Shown: positions 47,436-49,455 of the stretch, piece by piece
How positions within the stretch are numbered: position 1 is the stretch's first letter
How the letters are laid out: the number at the start of each line of letters is the position of its first letter
NCBI GenBank assembly: GCA_021817505.1
Contig: JAKAUU010000015.1
Span: forward strand, 1-49,455
DNA from: Microcaldota archaeon
GTDB lineage: Archaea > Micrarchaeota > Micrarchaeia > Micrarchaeales > CABMGC01
Direction of reading: 5' to 3'
Length of the DNA stretch: 49,455 nucleotides
Translations under genes and position numbers: made by a program
Notes under the pieces: generated by a model
The model's input: the letters and a program-made list of their open reading frames with translations, nothing else
Told to the model about the DNA's origin: nothing
Databases searched by the model: none

Positions 47436-49455
47436 GCTCACAGGTCGCGTGAGCTCCCTGCTTACACGCCCGCCCTATCAAGGCCATGTACTATGGCCGC
47501 TCTGAATGTCTCGTTTCGGATGCGGCTTCGTCCTTATATGCTTTCAGGACTTATCCGCTTAGCGCGTGGCTACCCGGCAATGCCATAATGACAACCGGTA
47601 CACTAGAGGCGCCGAACTTTCGTTCCTCTCGTATTAAAAAGTTCTTATCCTCTGACACTTACACTCCCAGTAGTTGCTACCGTACTGTCTCGCGACGTAC
47701 TGAACTCAGCTCGCGTATCTCTTTAATGGACGAGCAGTCCAACCCTTGGCGGCTCCTGCACCGCCAGGATGAGATGAGCCCATATCGGTGTATCAAACGG
47801 CGGGGTCGATGTGAACTCTCACCCGCCACGAACCGGTTACCTCTAGAGTAACTTGTTTGACAGCTTGGTGCCCCATTAAAAGAGCATCCAACGTTCGTTA
47901 AGTCACTGTTTCCAGTCTGCATCTCCCGCTTTTCGAGATACAGTCAGCCCTGCATTTGCCTTTATGCTTAACGCTGGGTTTCCAACCCAGCTAAGCAGAG
48001 CATTGATCACTTTCGTTTCTTTATCGAAAGCAACCGCCCAGTCCAACTATCCACCTGCTGTTGTCCCTTGTTGGGTTAGCCGAGTAAAAAGCGCAGAGTG
48101 GTGTTACATTGTCGCTCCACCCGAACCGGAATCCGGGCTTCGACGCTCCCACTTACACTTTGCAGCACTTCTCACTCAGCAGCAACAGGCTATAGTCAAG
48201 TTTCATAGAGACTTCGCTACCCACTGAGAGAACGTGGCATGTACACCACGTAGTAATTTCACCAGGTCCCAGGTCGGGACAGTAGAAGAGTCGTTACGCC
48301 ATTCATGCAAGTCACCTATTAAGTGACGAGGTATTACGCTACCTTAAGAGAGTCAGAGTTACTCCCGCTCTTTGCTAGCGCTTAGTCCCGTTGAATTGGG
48401 GTTTCGCGGACTAGCGGTGAGCAGGCGTCACCCGCTGTACTAAGCCTTACGGCTTTGCGGCGAGTTGTGTTTTTGATAAACAGTCGCTCTTCCCTTGTTA
48501 ATGCTATCTGCGCTTACCAAGCGCAGACATGGTTTGTAGAAAACATACACCACTATTTTGCCGATTTCCCTGACCTGAGTTCTCCTGACACGCCTTGGCT
48601 TTTTCAGCCAGCAGCACCTGTACTGGTTCTTGGTACGATCTAGAACGATTGTTGCGTATTCCCTTTTCACGGGCTCAAGAACTTGGCCATTGTCAGTTCA
48701 TTTAGCTGCATCTCCTCATAATAAGACTCCGCAGCCATTTGGACCTGTTTTCAGACCTATCCTCAAGCGTCAGAAATACGCCTTGTGTTACCACGCCTAC
48801 GTTCTAGGCGCATGAATATTAACATGCTTCCCTTTCGCCTGGTAGTGATTAGCTCCAGGCTTAGGATCGGCTAACTCCCAGCTGACGATCATTGCAAGGA
48901 AAACCTTGTGCTTTCGGCGTAGGGGATTCTCACCCCTATATGCTGTTACTTATACCAGGATTTTCACTGCTGCGCAGTCCATGCGGCCTCAAAGCCACAC
49001 TTCTGCCCGCACAGCACGCCCTCCTACCCGCCTCTCGGCGCTAGGGTTTCGGTACTTGGTTTAGCCCCGTCCATCTTCAGACTGTGCTGTCTCAATCGGT
49101 ACGCTATTACGCGTTTTTTGAAGGATGGCTGCTTCTGAGCCTACCTCCCGACTGTCTACGACAACACCTTCCTTTGATGCACTCAACCAAGATTTAGGGA
49201 CCTTAACCCTAGAAACTGTCATTTCAGCAACGGGACGCTAGCTTACCCAACGTCCCCGACTCCTTGGGTCTACGCAGCATCTGCATTCGGAGTTTGACAA
49301 GAGTGTAGGGCCTTTCGACCCAGAGCACTCTGATCGGTCGCTCTACCGCAGATGCAAGCTCGCCAAAGGCTATCCTAAAGATACTTCGGAGGGGACCCGC
49401 TATTGCCATGTTCGAGTGGTCTATCGCCCCTAATCGCAGCTCACCCAACAGGATA
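47401..49455 (-). rRNA. 23S ribosomal RNA, 5' part beyond window
   Basis: The last about 2.05 kb of the large-subunit rRNA. On the minus strand, conserved landmarks include TTAAGGTAGCGTAATACC with GAATGGCGTAACGA (helix 70 region), GAGAGTTCACATCGAC and GGGCTCATCTCATCCTGG (domain V), TTAAAGAGATACGCGAGCTGAGTTCAGTACGTCG-type peptidyl transferase loop, and CTCAGTACGAGAGGAA-type sarcin-ricin sequence near 47620. No intron is apparent. The 3' end is estimated from the ACTAAC segment near the end. 16S lies 36 kb away on the other strand. All open frames inside are spurious. Confidence 0.95.

Noticed and set aside
47401-49455. Open frames of 60-120 codons within the 23S gene
   Set aside because: All overlap conserved 23S motifs; none is a credible protein.
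1-49455. CRISPR arrays, insertion sequences with transposases, and plasmid or virus genes
   Set aside because: No regularly spaced repeats, no transposase with catalytic residues, no integrase and no capsid or replication proteins were seen.

Overview
This window is a piece of an archaeal chromosome. The evidence is eukaryote/archaea-type ribosomal protein eS1, archaeal uS15, archease, a short archaeal ValRS, TATA boxes about 25 nt upstream of starts, tRNA genes without encoded CCA, and a 16S 3' end with an anti-Shine-Dalgarno of the GAGGTGAT type. Several traits point to an acidophilic, ultra-small DPANN archaeon of the Micrarchaeota (ARMAN-2 / Micrarchaeum-like): moderate GC, unlinked 16S and 23S genes, a 16S with changes in the 530 loop, an oddly inserted tRNA-Leu, and an eqolisin-type (G1) acid peptidase. 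The lineage is an inference, not a database result.

Layout. 1-3333 (-): operon of an SRPBCC/CoxG-like protein, two closely related acyl-CoA dehydrogenases and a gamma-carbonic-anhydrase-like protein. 3573-5749 (+): a cytochrome b with b6-type haem spacing and a 7-TM partner. 5855-7526 (+): an ABC-2 exporter. 7527-9671 (-): a hydrolase, a small unknown, and a tRNA-Val with a one-gene island at its 3' end. 9842-11330 (+): 16S rRNA. 11552-18530 (+): a 1758-residue surface protein, a degenerate LAGLIDADG protein and a G1-like peptidase. 18599-21183 (-): archaeosortase, Nudix-UDG fusion and tRNA-Ile in one run. 21302-25376: archease, UbiE-type methyltransferase, prenyl synthase, DUF192, aldehyde dehydrogenase. 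25476-28172: ScpA/ScpB, cobalamin adenosyltransferase and a GGDEF protein preceded by a structured RNA candidate. 28546-34130: Lrp-like regulator, ValRS, uS15, eS1. 34236-36456 (-): DUF488, tRNA-Leu, pilin-like protein, CBS-HPF fusion. 36548-37600: tRNA-Cys with a GNAT island. 37695-43439: M13 peptidase, CDGSH protein, tRNA-Thr, LemA/HtpX, tRNA-Leu, PAC2 protein, small basic protein. 43563-45916: secreted protein, spermidine-synthase-like protein, two paralogous unknowns. 45937-47435: toxin-antitoxin/methyltransferase island at the 23S 3' end. 47401-49455 (-): 23S rRNA, cut by the window edge.

Functionally, the cytochrome b, the UbiE-type methyltransferase and the polyprenyl synthase fit a quinone-based electron transport chain. 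The acyl-CoA dehydrogenases and aldehyde dehydrogenase suggest some catabolic capacity. The archaeosortase, giant surface protein, pilin-like protein and membrane-anchored acid peptidase build or act on the cell surface.

The most striking pattern is three small islands of about 0.9-1.4 kb. Each sits immediately downstream of the 3' end of a stable RNA gene (tRNA-Val, tRNA-Cys, 23S rRNA). Each is closed by a direct repeat of that RNA's 3' end (41 bp imperfect, 18 bp exact, 88 bp exact). Each carries only one to three cargo genes (nucleotidyltransferase; GNAT acetyltransferase; RelE-type toxin-antitoxin plus methyltransferase) and no integrase. They look like minimal integrative cassettes that would be mobilised in trans, and the use of a 23S rRNA 3' end as an attachment site is unusual.
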